DNA from: DAOMFB01 sp963721385
Lineage (GTDB): Bacteria > Acidobacteriota > Thermoanaerobaculia > UBA5066
Assembly (NCBI GenBank): GCA_963721385.1
Contig: CAVRJB010000005.1
Span: 157,365 to 221,364, forward strand
Length of the DNA stretch: 64,000 bases
Direction: 5' to 3'
The translations under genes and the position numbers were made by a program. The notes below the pieces were generated by a model. It had not been told where the DNA came from, did no database searches, and saw only the letters and a list, made by a program, of their open reading frames with translations. This document shows, one piece after another, positions 8,700 through 16,062 of this stretch; positions within the stretch are counted from its first letter, which is position 1, and each line of letters begins with the position of its first letter.

Positions 8700-9380
8700 C
8701 TATCCGCGCCCGCGGACGCCCTGCCGCGCCGCCCATTGCCAGACGGGGTCCCAGGCGTGGAAGACGCAGGCGACGCCCTCGATCTCCTCTTCGGCGAGGG
8801 GCGCTGGCAGGCGGACGCAGGCCGTGTGCTCGATGGCGTCGCGAGCGGCCTCGCGGACGACGAGCCACTCGCGGGCGTCCTCGGGGCTCTCTTCGTGGTA
8901 CGGGTCGACGCCGAGTGTCAGGAGGGTCGGGAGGTTCCCGGGGTTCGCCTCGACGTCCAGAATCCGGACCGCCTGGAGGCGGTTTCGGCCGTGCGGGTCG
9001 GTCAGGAACTCCCGGAGGACGGTGTGGAGGTCGCCGGGATCGAAGTAAGCGAACGCCATCAGGGCGTCGCAGCGGACGGAACCGTCGAGGTCGAGGAGGA
9101 GCTCGCGGACCTTCGTCTCGAGCGGCCGAAACGGGCCGAGGCGCTCCGCGGTCTCGTCCTGGAGCCCGGCGAAGACGAAGAGGCCGGCTCGGCGCGTCGC
9201 GGGATCCTCGTCGACGAGGCACTGGGCGACGAGACCGACCGTCTCGTCGTCCACAGGGGCGCGGACGATCCGGTCGAAGTGGAGCGACTCGCCGTCGCCC
9301 GCGAACGGCGCGATCTTCTCGGTCAGAAGCTCGTAGGCGTCGCGGGATCCCTTCCTTCCGGGCCTGACGTTTTCCGTCAT
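8700..9380 (-). CDS. HEAT-repeat-like protein in the lipoate operon
   Basis: 226 residues, soluble, built of short amphipathic helices. Segments such as DEDPATRRAGLFVFAGL, DGSVRCDALMAFAYF and NRLQAVRILDVEANPGNLPTL resemble HEAT repeats, a protein-binding solenoid. No catalytic motif is present. The ATG at 9380 overlaps the lipB stop as ATGA and has GGAGGA upstream. Its fixed place between lipB and lipA suggests a helper in lipoylation or complex assembly, but this is guilt by association. I do not recognise a named family. Confidence 0.72.
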   Translation of the reverse strand: MTENVRPGRKGSRDAYELLTEKIAPFAGDGESLHFDRIVRAPVDDETVGLVAQCLVDEDPATRRAGLFVFAGLQDETAERLGPFRPLETKVRELLLDLDGSVRCDALMAFAYFDPGDLHTVLREFLTDPHGRNRLQAVRILDVEANPGNLPTLLTLGVDPYHEESPEDAREWLVVREAARDAIEHTACVRLPAPLAEEEIEGVACVFHAWDPVWQWAARQGVRGRG

Positions 9381-10138
9381 CGTTCTCCTCCCGTGGCGAC
9401 GATTGTCGCCTCCTCCACGGATGTGAGCCTCCGGAGCCCTTCGGGCCTCTCCTCCGGGGTCCGGCCGAAAACCTCTGCAAAACGTGCGACGAAACGCCGG
9501 GCGACCTCCGGGACCGGCGGCGTCTTCTCCTTTCCGAGGAGACGTTCGAGGGACGTCACCCCGCCGTCGGCGATCCCGCACGGGAGGAAGAGCGAAAACC
9601 GCGCCAGGTCGGGCGCGACGTTCAGCGCGACGCCGTGGCTCGTGATCCAGCGGGACAAGTGAACACCGATGGCGGCGAGCTTGTCGTTGCCGGCCCAGAC
9701 CGACGACCAGCGCTTCGGAAGGCCGCTCCGCTCCGCCGTCACGCCGAAGTCGCCGACGGTCCGGATCAAGACCTCCTCGAGATCGTGGACGAAGCGCCGG
9801 ACGTCGCGGCGGTCGGGGGAGAGGTCGAGAACGGGGTAGACGACGAGCTGGCCCGGGCCGTGCCACGTCAGCTTTCCGCCGCGGTCGGTGCTCCGGAGGG
9901 CGATCCCCCGGGACGCGAGGAACGCTTCGGTGACGAAGAGGTCGCTTCGGGACGCGTTTCGTCCGATCGTGATGACGTCCTCGTGCTCGAGGAGAAACAG
10001 CGCCTCGCGGCCGCCCGCCTTGACGCGCGCTTCCGCGGCGCGCTGGAGGGCGAGGGCCTCGTCGTACGGGACGGGGCCCCGGCCCAGGAGATCGAGGACG
10101 TCGAGCGTCCGGCTCAGAGCGACTCCAGCTCGCTCCAC
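9377..10138 (-). CDS. lipB: Octanoyl-[ACP]:protein N-octanoyltransferase
   Basis: 253 residues. It moves octanoate from acyl carrier protein to lipoyl-domain lysines, the first step of lipoate synthesis. RGGKLTWHGPGQLVVYP is the family signature. The thioester cysteine is C187 in LFLPCGI, and the activating lysine is K153 in DKLAAIGVHL. The only credible start is GTG at 10138, which overlaps the 3' end of the E2 gene by 25 bases. The C-terminus carries a tail of about 40 residues beyond the catalytic fold. Confidence 0.95.
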   Translation of the reverse strand: MERAGVALSRTLDVLDLLGRGPVPYDEALALQRAAEARVKAGGREALFLLEHEDVITIGRNASRSDLFVTEAFLASRGIALRSTDRGGKLTWHGPGQLVVYPVLDLSPDRRDVRRFVHDLEEVLIRTVGDFGVTAERSGLPKRWSSVWAGNDKLAAIGVHLSRWITSHGVALNVAPDLARFSLFLPCGIADGGVTSLERLLGKEKTPPVPEVARRFVARFAEVFGRTPEERPEGLRRLTSVEEATIVATGGER

Positions 10139-11529
10139 TTCTCGGTCTCGATCGTCTGTTTCACGAGGCCCAGGAAGGTGTCGCCCTCGGCGCCGTCGAT
10201 GAGGCGGTGGTCGAAAGTGACGCTCATGAAGGCCATGGTCCGGACGGCGATCGTGTCCGACCCGTCGGGCATCGTCACGACCCTCGGCCTCTTTTCGATG
10301 GCACCGACGCCGAGGATCGCGACCTGCGGCTGGCTGATGACCGGCGTCGCGAAGAGCGAGCCGAACCCCCCGTGGTTCGTGATCGTGAACGTGCCGCCGG
10401 CCACCTCGTCGGGGCTCAGCTTCTTCGTCCGCGCCCGGCCGGCGAGGTCGTTCGCGGCGCGGGCGAGGCCGACGAGCGAGAGGTCGTCGGCGCGGCGGAT
10501 GACCGGGACGATGAGGCCCCAGTCGAGGGCGACCGCCATGCCGAGGTTGACCTCCTTGTGGTAGACGATCTCGTCGCCGGAGATCGAGGCGTTCAGAAGC
10601 GGCCGCGCCTTGAGGGCGGCGATCACGGCCCGGAAAACGAACGGCATGTACGTCAGCTTCGTGCCGTACTGCTGGGCGAAGCGGTCCTTCACGCGGTCGC
10701 GGAGGCGGGCGACGTTCGTGAAGTCGACCTCGAAGACCGACGTGACGTGCGCGGAGGTCCGCTTCGAGTCGACCATCCGCTCGGCGATCTTCTTCCGCAT
10801 CGAGGACATCGGCTCGACCACGACGGCCGAGCCCGGGGAGTACGGCGCGATCGGGGCCGGCGCGGTGGCGTAGGCCCTCGCGTCGACCTGCTGCGGCTCG
10901 GCGACCGTCATGGCCGCAGCGGGGGGTACGGGGGCCGCCGAAGCCGGCCCCCGATCCGTCGCCACGGGGGCCGCCGAAGCCGGCCCCCGATCCATGGCCG
11001 GAGCCGGTTTCCTTTCCACGACTTCGAGGATGTCCGCCTTCGTCACGCGTCCCGAGATCCCGGTCCCCTTCAGGCCGGCGATGTCGATGCCGTGCTCCTC
11101 GGCGATGTTCCGGACGACCGGCGTCGAGCGGCGCCGGAGCAGCTCTTCCTTCGACTCGCCGGGCTGCGGCCGAACGCTCGCCGGGATCGGCGCAGGCGGC
11201 GGAGCCGGAGCGGGGGGCGGGGGGGCCGCCGCTTCCGTCACCTTCGGCGAATCGGCCGCCGGAGGCGGCATTCCGACTGCGGCGGATTCACCCGCCTCGC
11301 CGAGGATCGCAACGACGGTGTTGATCGGGACGGTCTTCCCCTCCTCGACCACGATCGACAGGAGGACTCCGCTCGCGGGAGCGGGGATCTCGGCGTCCAC
11401 CTTGTCGGTGGAGATCTCGAAGAGGGGCTCGTCGCGCTTGACCGCGTCCCCCGGCTTCTTGAGCCACTTCGTCAGGGTGCCTTCGGCGATCGACTCGCCC
11501 ATCTGCGGCATGATCACGTTCGTCGGCAT
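10114..11529 (-). CDS. 2-oxo acid dehydrogenase E2 (dihydrolipoyl acyltransferase)
   Basis: 471 residues. One N-terminal lipoyl domain with the acceptor lysine K43 in STDKVDAEIP, a Pro/Ala linker, a peripheral subunit-binding domain (about 125-165, STPVVRNIAEEHGIDI), a second long linker and the C-terminal acyltransferase domain. The catalytic histidine is in FDHRLIDGAEG near the end. A 12-residue unit (DRGPASAAPV plus two residues) is repeated twice in the second linker. The substrate cannot be fixed between pyruvate, branched-chain and 2-oxoglutarate from this alone; the separate alpha and beta E1 genes exclude the OGDH type. No E3 gene is in the window. Confidence 0.93.
   Translation of the reverse strand: MPTNVIMPQMGESIAEGTLTKWLKKPGDAVKRDEPLFEISTDKVDAEIPAPASGVLLSIVVEEGKTVPINTVVAILGEAGESAAVGMPPPAADSPKVTEAAAPPPPAPAPPPAPIPASVRPQPGESKEELLRRRSTPVVRNIAEEHGIDIAGLKGTGISGRVTKADILEVVERKPAPAMDRGPASAAPVATDRGPASAAPVPPAAAMTVAEPQQVDARAYATAPAPIAPYSPGSAVVVEPMSSMRKKIAERMVDSKRTSAHVTSVFEVDFTNVARLRDRVKDRFAQQYGTKLTYMPFVFRAVIAALKARPLLNASISGDEIVYHKEVNLGMAVALDWGLIVPVIRRADDLSLVGLARAANDLAGRARTKKLSPDEVAGGTFTITNHGGFGSLFATPVISQPQVAILGVGAIEKRPRVVTMPDGSDTIAVRTMAFMSVTFDHRLIDGAEGDTFLGLVKQTIETEKWSELESL
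10928..10993. repeat. Two identical 30-base copies, 36-base period, in the E2 linker
   Basis: Bases 10928-10957 recur exactly at 10964-10993. The period of 36 keeps frame and doubles a 12-residue Ala/Pro-rich linker unit. The perfect identity, including third positions, points to a recent duplication, so linker length may vary between strains. Confidence 0.9.
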
Positions 11530-11541
11530 CGAATCGTCTCC

Positions 11542-12585
11542 TCAGTATTCGGCGAGCCTTCTCGCCGCCGCGAGAAGTGTACGGGTATTCGGCAGGAAGG
11601 CCTCTTCCAACTCCGGGGCGTACGGGACCGGTGTGTCCGGGGCGGTGACCCGGACGACCGGGGCGTCGAGAACCTCGAACGCCTTCTCGGCAATCGTCGC
11701 GGCGATCTCGGCACCGACGCCTCCCGTTCGCGTGTCCTCGTGGAGGATCAGGCACCTCGAGGTGCGCGCGACGGACTCGAGGATCGACTTCTCGTCGAGC
11801 GGCAGGAGCGTCCGCACGTCGACGACCTCGACCTCGATCCCGTCCTTCGCGAGCTCTTCTGCCGCCTCCAGCGCCGTCCAGAGCATCGCACTCCAGGTCA
11901 GGATCGTCAGGTCCCGGCCGGGCCGGCGGACGGCCGCCTTCCCGATGGGGACGACGTAGTCCTCCCGCGGGATCCGGTCGCGGACCCTTCGGTAGAGGAA
12001 CTTGTGCTCGAGGAAGACGACGGGGTCCTCGTCGCGGATCGCGGCTTTCAGCAGTCCCTTCGCGTCGTACGCCGTCGCCGGGGCGACGACCTTGAGGCCG
12101 GGCGTGTGGGCGAAGGCGGCCTCGGGGCTCTGCGAATGGAAGGGTCCGCCGTGGACTCCAGCGCCCGACGGCCCGCGGACGACGAGCGGCACGCCGACGC
12201 CGGTCCGGTAGCGGCTCTTCGCCGCGTAGTTCGTCAGGAGGTCGAACGCGCGCGAGATGAAGTCCATGAACTGCATCTCGGCGACGGGCCGGAGGCCGCG
12301 CATCGCCGCGCCGATGGCGCCGCCGACGATCGCCTCCTCCGAGACCGGCGTGTCGATGACGCGCCCGGCGCCGAAGCGGGCGAAGAGCCCCTCGGTGGCC
12401 TTGAATGCGCCGCCGAACGCGCCGACGTCCTCGCCGATGACGAAGACGCGGCCGTCGCGCTCCATTTCCTCCCGGAGCGCCTGCCGGATCGCGTCGACGT
12501 AGAGCGTCCCGGGCCCCGCCGCCCCGCCGGCCTCCGGAACGTCGAGCGTCAGCGTGACCCCCTCCTTCGCACGCGGGTCGGCCAT
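11542..12585 (-). CDS. 2-oxo acid dehydrogenase E1 beta subunit
   Basis: 347 residues. YVDAIRQALREEMERDGRVFVIGEDVGAFGGAF and the later EAAFAHTPGLKVVAPATAYDAKGLL are typical of E1-beta, which completes the thiamine-diphosphate site and binds E2. The ATG at 12585 shares one base with the stop of the alpha gene (TGATG) and has GGAGGAGG upstream. The longer open frame that extends into the alpha gene has no domain content. It precedes the E2 gene by 12 bases. The protein acts in the cytoplasm as part of the multi-enzyme complex. Confidence 0.95.
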   Translation of the reverse strand: MADPRAKEGVTLTLDVPEAGGAAGPGTLYVDAIRQALREEMERDGRVFVIGEDVGAFGGAFKATEGLFARFGAGRVIDTPVSEEAIVGGAIGAAMRGLRPVAEMQFMDFISRAFDLLTNYAAKSRYRTGVGVPLVVRGPSGAGVHGGPFHSQSPEAAFAHTPGLKVVAPATAYDAKGLLKAAIRDEDPVVFLEHKFLYRRVRDRIPREDYVVPIGKAAVRRPGRDLTILTWSAMLWTALEAAEELAKDGIEVEVVDVRTLLPLDEKSILESVARTSRCLILHEDTRTGGVGAEIAATIAEKAFEVLDAPVVRVTAPDTPVPYAPELEEAFLPNTRTLLAAARRLAEY

Positions 12586-13565
12586 CAGACCTCCTCCGCG
12601 GCGGGGGCATAGACCCCTTCGAGCGCCGTCCCGGGCTCCGGGGGAGGCGAGGTCTCGGCCGCCGCGAGATCCGCGTCGAGCTGCAGCCCGATCGCCTCGC
12701 GCATCGCGCCGCGGGCCGCAGGTGGGAGGATCCGCCGTTCGTCGAGGACGCGCTCGAAGCGGGCCAGCGGGTCCCGCGCCTTCCACTCCGAGAGCTCCTC
12801 CGGAAGGACGTAGCTCTGCGCGTCATGCTCCGCGTGGCCCTTCAGCCGGTAGGTCTTGCACTCGAGTAGCGTCGGCCCGTCCCCCTGGCGAGCCCGGTCG
12901 ACGGCGCGGCGGGCGGCGTCGAAGACGGCGAGGACGTCGTTCCCGTCGACGACCTCTCCGGCGATCCCGTAGCCAGGCGCCTTGTCGGCCAGCGTCCTCG
13001 CGGCGCACTGCTTCTCCGACGGCGTCGAGTAGGCCCAGGCGTTGTGCTCGACGACGAGGACGAGCGGCAGCTTCTGGACCGCGGCGAAGTTGAGTCCTTC
13101 GTGGAAGGCGCCGACCGAGGTGCCTCCGTCGCCGATGTAGGTCATCCCGACGGTCCGCTTGCCGCGGATCCGCTCGGCGAGGAGCATGCCGGCCATGACC
13201 GGTATGGCCGTGCCGAGCATCGCGATCGGGGCGTAGACGCCGCGCGCGACGTCGGTCACGTTGTGGTGCGCCTCCTTTCCCTTCGTGGGGGACGCTGCCC
13301 GCGCCATGTACTGGGCGAAGAGGTCGAACGGCGGAATCCCGCGCGTCAGGAGGGAGCCGAGGTTCCGGATCAGGGGCGTCAGAAGGTCGCCTTCCTCGAG
13401 CGCAAAGGCCGTCCCGACCGACGTCCCTTCCTGTCCGAGCGAGCGGAAGAGGCCGCCGACGATCTTGCCCTGCCGGTAGAGGTGGACGAGGCGCTCCTCG
13501 AGCAGCCGGTTGAGGAGCATCAGCCGGTAGAGCTCGGAAAGCCGCTCGGGGGAGAGATCCGTCAT
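12585..13565 (-). CDS. 2-oxo acid dehydrogenase E1 alpha subunit
   Basis: 326 residues. The thiamine-diphosphate motif runs from GDGGTSVGAFHEGLNF (starting near residue 145) to VEHNAWAYST, about 30 residues later. EGDLLTPLIRNLGSLLTRG and KEAHHN mark the acyl-transferring alpha family, perhaps closer to the branched-chain/acetoin type than to classical pyruvate enzymes. This is the first gene of a six-gene leftward operon (E1 alpha, E1 beta, E2, lipB, HEAT-like, lipA). A well-formed promoter lies upstream (TTGACC, 18 bases, GATAAT), giving a leader of roughly 25 bases. No regulator is adjacent. Confidence 0.94.
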   Translation of the reverse strand: MTDLSPERLSELYRLMLLNRLLEERLVHLYRQGKIVGGLFRSLGQEGTSVGTAFALEEGDLLTPLIRNLGSLLTRGIPPFDLFAQYMARAASPTKGKEAHHNVTDVARGVYAPIAMLGTAIPVMAGMLLAERIRGKRTVGMTYIGDGGTSVGAFHEGLNFAAVQKLPLVLVVEHNAWAYSTPSEKQCAARTLADKAPGYGIAGEVVDGNDVLAVFDAARRAVDRARQGDGPTLLECKTYRLKGHAEHDAQSYVLPEELSEWKARDPLARFERVLDERRILPPAARGAMREAIGLQLDADLAAAETSPPPEPGTALEGVYAPAAEEV

Positions 13566-13597
13566 GTCGGCGTGGTCCGCCGGAAGGGCGGGAGCCG

Positions 13598-13627
13598 ATT
13601 ATCGGAGCGGCCTCGTCGAGGGGTCAA
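13598..13627 (-). promoter_or_regulatory. Sigma-70-type promoter of the dehydrogenase-lipoate operon
   Basis: On the minus strand, TTGACC (13627-13622), an 18-base spacer and GATAAT (13603-13598) precede the E1-alpha start at 13565. Five of six -35 bases and five of six -10 bases match consensus, the best full promoter in this half of the window. Confidence 0.6.
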
Positions 13628-13804
13628 ACGGGGGGCTCGGCCGCACGTGGTGACTTTACTCACCCCGCGGCCTGCCTCTCCGCCGATTTGTCGCGCGCGA
13701 GCCCCACTTCGTCGCCCAGCGGCCAGATCGCGCTCTGGCGGATCGACGCATCGGCGCCTAGATTGAATTTCATCCGGGGCGAGCCGCTCCGGGGGAGGCG
13801 TGCG

Positions 13805-14753
13805 ATGACGAAGATAGGGAACTGGCTGGCGATCGGGCTGGCTCTGCTGGCGGGTGCGGGATTCCGGGACGCGGAAGCCGCCAGCAACTACTACCTCAGG
13901 CTGGATGGAGTGCCGGGAGTCATCGAGATCTCCAGCTTCAGCGTCGGCGCCGGCGTGCCGGCTCATACGGACGTAGGCGCGGGCGGTGCGGCGACGAGGT
14001 CGCATGGCCCCTCGTCGATCCACTTCGCGGCCCGGACGAGCCCGGCGATCGTCAGGCTGGCCGAGGCGAACGCCCGCGGAACCCACTTCCCGACGGCGAC
14101 GCTGGAGGCCTTCAAGGGCGGCGGCGCATCGCCCTATCTCCGCTACAAGATGACGGACGTCATGGTGTCGTCCTTCCAGACGGGCGGTAGCGGGGGTGGG
14201 GGAGGAGAGACGTTCGATCAATTCGTCCTCAACTTCTCGAAAGTCGACCTCGAGTACCTCCAGCCGTCGCCGCCCGCCGGACCTAAGGACCCTTCAAGCA
14301 AGTGGTCGAAGAAGGCGGGAGAGGCACCGCTTGCGGCACCTCCGCCGTCTCCTCCTCCCGCCGGCTCCGGCGTCGCCTCGGCGGCTTCCCTGAAGGCCGG
14401 AGGTGTCGTGGCGGCGCCGCCCGGAACGATTACAGGAGTGAAGGTCCAGCCCGCAATCGGCCAATCCGGGCGGTTCGGTGACGATCACGGTGGAAGGGAC
14501 GGGGGAATGCAAATTCGCCTGGCTCGACTTCGGAGACAAGTCCCAGGCCGAAGCGCAGCTCTTCGGGAGCCCATTCCCGAAGACGTTCTCCCACGCCTTC
14601 GCCTCGCCCGGGACCTTCACCGTCGTCGCCTGGGGGTACGACCCCGACTCGCCGCAGAAAGCGGCGGCGAAGCCCGGGACGTGCATCGGGAAGAAGACGG
14701 CGACAGTCCAGGTGCGGTCGCTGATGCTGGTGGCGCCCGCGATCAAGAAGTGA
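13805..14753 (+). CDS. Exported Hcp-family protein with C-terminal PKD-like domain (apparent frameshift)
   Basis: An N-terminal signal peptide (MTKIGNWLAIGLALLAGAGF...AEA) is followed by an Hcp-type beta-barrel domain (about 25-160: YYLRLDGVPGVIEI, TSPAIVRLAEANARG, YLRYKMTDVMVSSFQTGGSG, FVLNFSKVDLEYLQP). A Pro/Ala linker and then a PKD-like domain follow (VTITVEGTGECKFAWLDFGD, SHAFASPGTFTVVAWGYDP). The last domain is in a different frame. Removing one base from GGCC at 14459-14462 restores a continuous 315-residue protein reading PAIGNPGGSVTITV. A GGGGGAGG ribosome site precedes the ATG. No other type VI genes are nearby, and the signal peptide is unlike cytoplasmic Hcp, so a non-T6SS envelope or extracellular role is likely. 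Confidence 0.75.
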
Positions 14754-14788
14754 GGCCCGTCGCCTCGAGCCACCGTCGAGAGGACTCC

Positions 14789-14817
14789 TTGACACGCCTG
14801 CCCGGCGCGCCTACCCT
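14789..14817 (+). promoter_or_regulatory. Promoter of the asd-lysC-dap operon
   Basis: A perfect TTGACA (14789-14794), a 17-base spacer and TACCCT (14812-14817). The predicted start of transcription lies only a few bases before the ATG at 14827 of the putative leader peptide. Confidence 0.65.
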
Positions 14818-14826
14818 TTCGCGCCA

Positions 14827-14907
14827 ATGAACGCCGTCACTTCCCGAAAGCGGATGACCTCGATCAAGACGACGCCGCGACGCGGCGGGCAAGGGAGCGT
14901 TCTGTAG
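14827..14907 (+). CDS. Putative 26-residue leader peptide of the asd operon
   Basis: Starts nine bases after the -10 box with no ribosome site, so it would be translated as a leaderless message. It begins MNAVTSRKRM. The middle codons read Met-Thr-Ser-Ile-Lys-Thr-Thr (codons 10-16), four Thr and two Lys in all, the end products of the aspartate pathway. Codons 15-20 lie in a short hairpin (CGCCG at 14873-14877 with CGGCG at 14883-14887). The stop is at 14905-14907. The peptide resembles thr/ilv-type attenuation leaders in design though not in sequence. No protein-level evidence is available. Confidence 0.5.
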   Translation: MNAVTSRKRMTSIKTTPRRGGQGSVL

Positions 14908-14945
14908 ATCGCGGACAACCGAGGCGATCACCAGAAGACACCAGG

Positions 14946-14975
14946 GCCCGCCGGAAACGGCGGGCTTTCTGTTTT
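14946..14975 (+). terminator. Intrinsic terminator / attenuator upstream of asd
   Basis: A perfect 8-bp stem, GCCCGCCG (14946-14953) and CGGCGGGC (14958-14965), with a GAAA tetraloop and the tail TTTCTGTTTT. It lies between the promoter and asd, so it must be conditional if asd is expressed from that promoter. The 3' arm sequence CGGCGGGC also occurs at 14883-14890 inside the leader peptide, giving an alternative antiterminator partner. Confidence 0.75.
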
Positions 14976-14988
14976 GAAGGAGCCCGAA

Positions 14989-16062
14989 ATGACACGACCC
15001 GATTCCCGGATCCCGGTGGCGGTCCTCGGCGCGACCGGCGCCGTCGGGCAGCGGCTCGTCTCGCTGCTCGAGGGCCACCCGCGCTTCGTCCTCGCGGAGG
15101 TGGCGGCCTCCGAGCGCTCGGCCGGGAAGAGCTATCTCGAGGCGACCCGCTGGATCCTCGCGGGCGACGTCCCGAGGGAGGCGCGGGATCTCGTCGTGAC
15201 GGCGGTGGACGCGGACTTCGCGTCGCCCGTCCTGCTCTCGGGACTCGACGCGGCCGTCGCCGACACGATCGAGCCTCTGCAGGCCGGGCGCGGGAAGATG
15301 GTGGTGTCGAACACGAAGTCGTTCCGGATGCGGCCCGACGTCCCGCTCGTCATCCCCGAGGTGAACGCGGACCACCTCGTCCTCCTGGACGGGCAGCCGA
15401 CGCGCGCGTCGGGCGGCGGCATCGTCACGAACCCGAACTGCTCGGTGGTGGGCCTCGCGATGGCGCTGGCGCCGCTCCACCGCGCCTTCGGCGTCGAATC
15501 GGTCGCCGTGACGACGCTGCAGGCGCTCTCGGGCGCCGGATATCCGGGCGTCCCGTCGCTCGACGCGAACGCGAACGTCATCCCGTTCATCGAGGGCGAG
15601 GAGGAGAAGATCGAGCGCGAGCCGAAGAAGATCCTCGGCCACCTCGAAGCCGGGCACGTCGTGGACGCCGATTTCCCGATCAGCGTGTCGGTGAACCGGG
15701 TGCCCGTGCGCGATGGCCACACCGAGTCGGTCTTCCTCAAGCTCAAGTCGAAGGCCTCTCTCGCGGACGTGAGGGCCGCGCTCGAGAACTTCACCGGCGA
15801 GCCGCAGCGGCTGAAGCTCCCGTCGGCCCCCGTCCGGCCCATCGCCGTGCGCGACGAGCGCGACCGCCCGCAGCCCATCCGCGACGTCGACGCCGGCGCC
15901 GGCATGACGGTCACGGTCGGACGCCTGCGGTCCGACCCGGTCTACGACGTCCGTTTCACTCTTCTCGTCCACAACACGATTCGCGGCGCGGCGGGGGCAG
16001 CGCTCCTGAACGCCGAGCTTCTCGCGGCGACCGGGCGGCTGGCGGTTCCGACCCGGAGATGA
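14989..16062 (+). CDS. asd: Aspartate-semialdehyde dehydrogenase (archaeal/fungal-type)
   Basis: 357 residues. Reduces aspartyl phosphate with NADPH to aspartate semialdehyde, the branch point to lysine, threonine and methionine. The NADP fold is VLGATGAVGQRLVSLL. The catalytic cysteine is C151 in TNPNCSVV. ALSGAGYPG and ANVIPFIEGEEEKI are typical of the archaeal/eukaryotic branch rather than the common bacterial one. The ATG at 14989 has AAGGAG six bases upstream. This is the first structural gene of a six-gene operon, preceded by a terminator-like attenuator. Its stop overlaps lysC as ATGA. Confidence 0.95.
   Translation: MTRPDSRIPVAVLGATGAVGQRLVSLLEGHPRFVLAEVAASERSAGKSYLEATRWILAGDVPREARDLVVTAVDADFASPVLLSGLDAAVADTIEPLQAGRGKMVVSNTKSFRMRPDVPLVIPEVNADHLVLLDGQPTRASGGGIVTNPNCSVVGLAMALAPLHRAFGVESVAVTTLQALSGAGYPGVPSLDANANVIPFIEGEEEKIEREPKKILGHLEAGHVVDADFPISVSVNRVPVRDGHTESVFLKLKSKASLADVRAALENFTGEPQRLKLPSAPVRPIAVRDERDRPQPIRDVDAGAGMTVTVGRLRSDPVYDVRFTLLVHNTIRGAAGAALLNAELLAATGRLAVPTRR

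Noticed and set aside
7920..12612. Plus-strand frames of 580 and 801 codons opposite the lipoate/dehydrogenase operon
   Set aside because: Shadows of lipA, lipB, E2 and E1 beta, which carry complete catalytic motifs on the other strand.
14478..14753. The PKD-like segment as an independent gene starting at GTG 14478
   Set aside because: No ribosome site, and removing one base upstream joins it smoothly to the Hcp domain; a fusion is the simpler reading.
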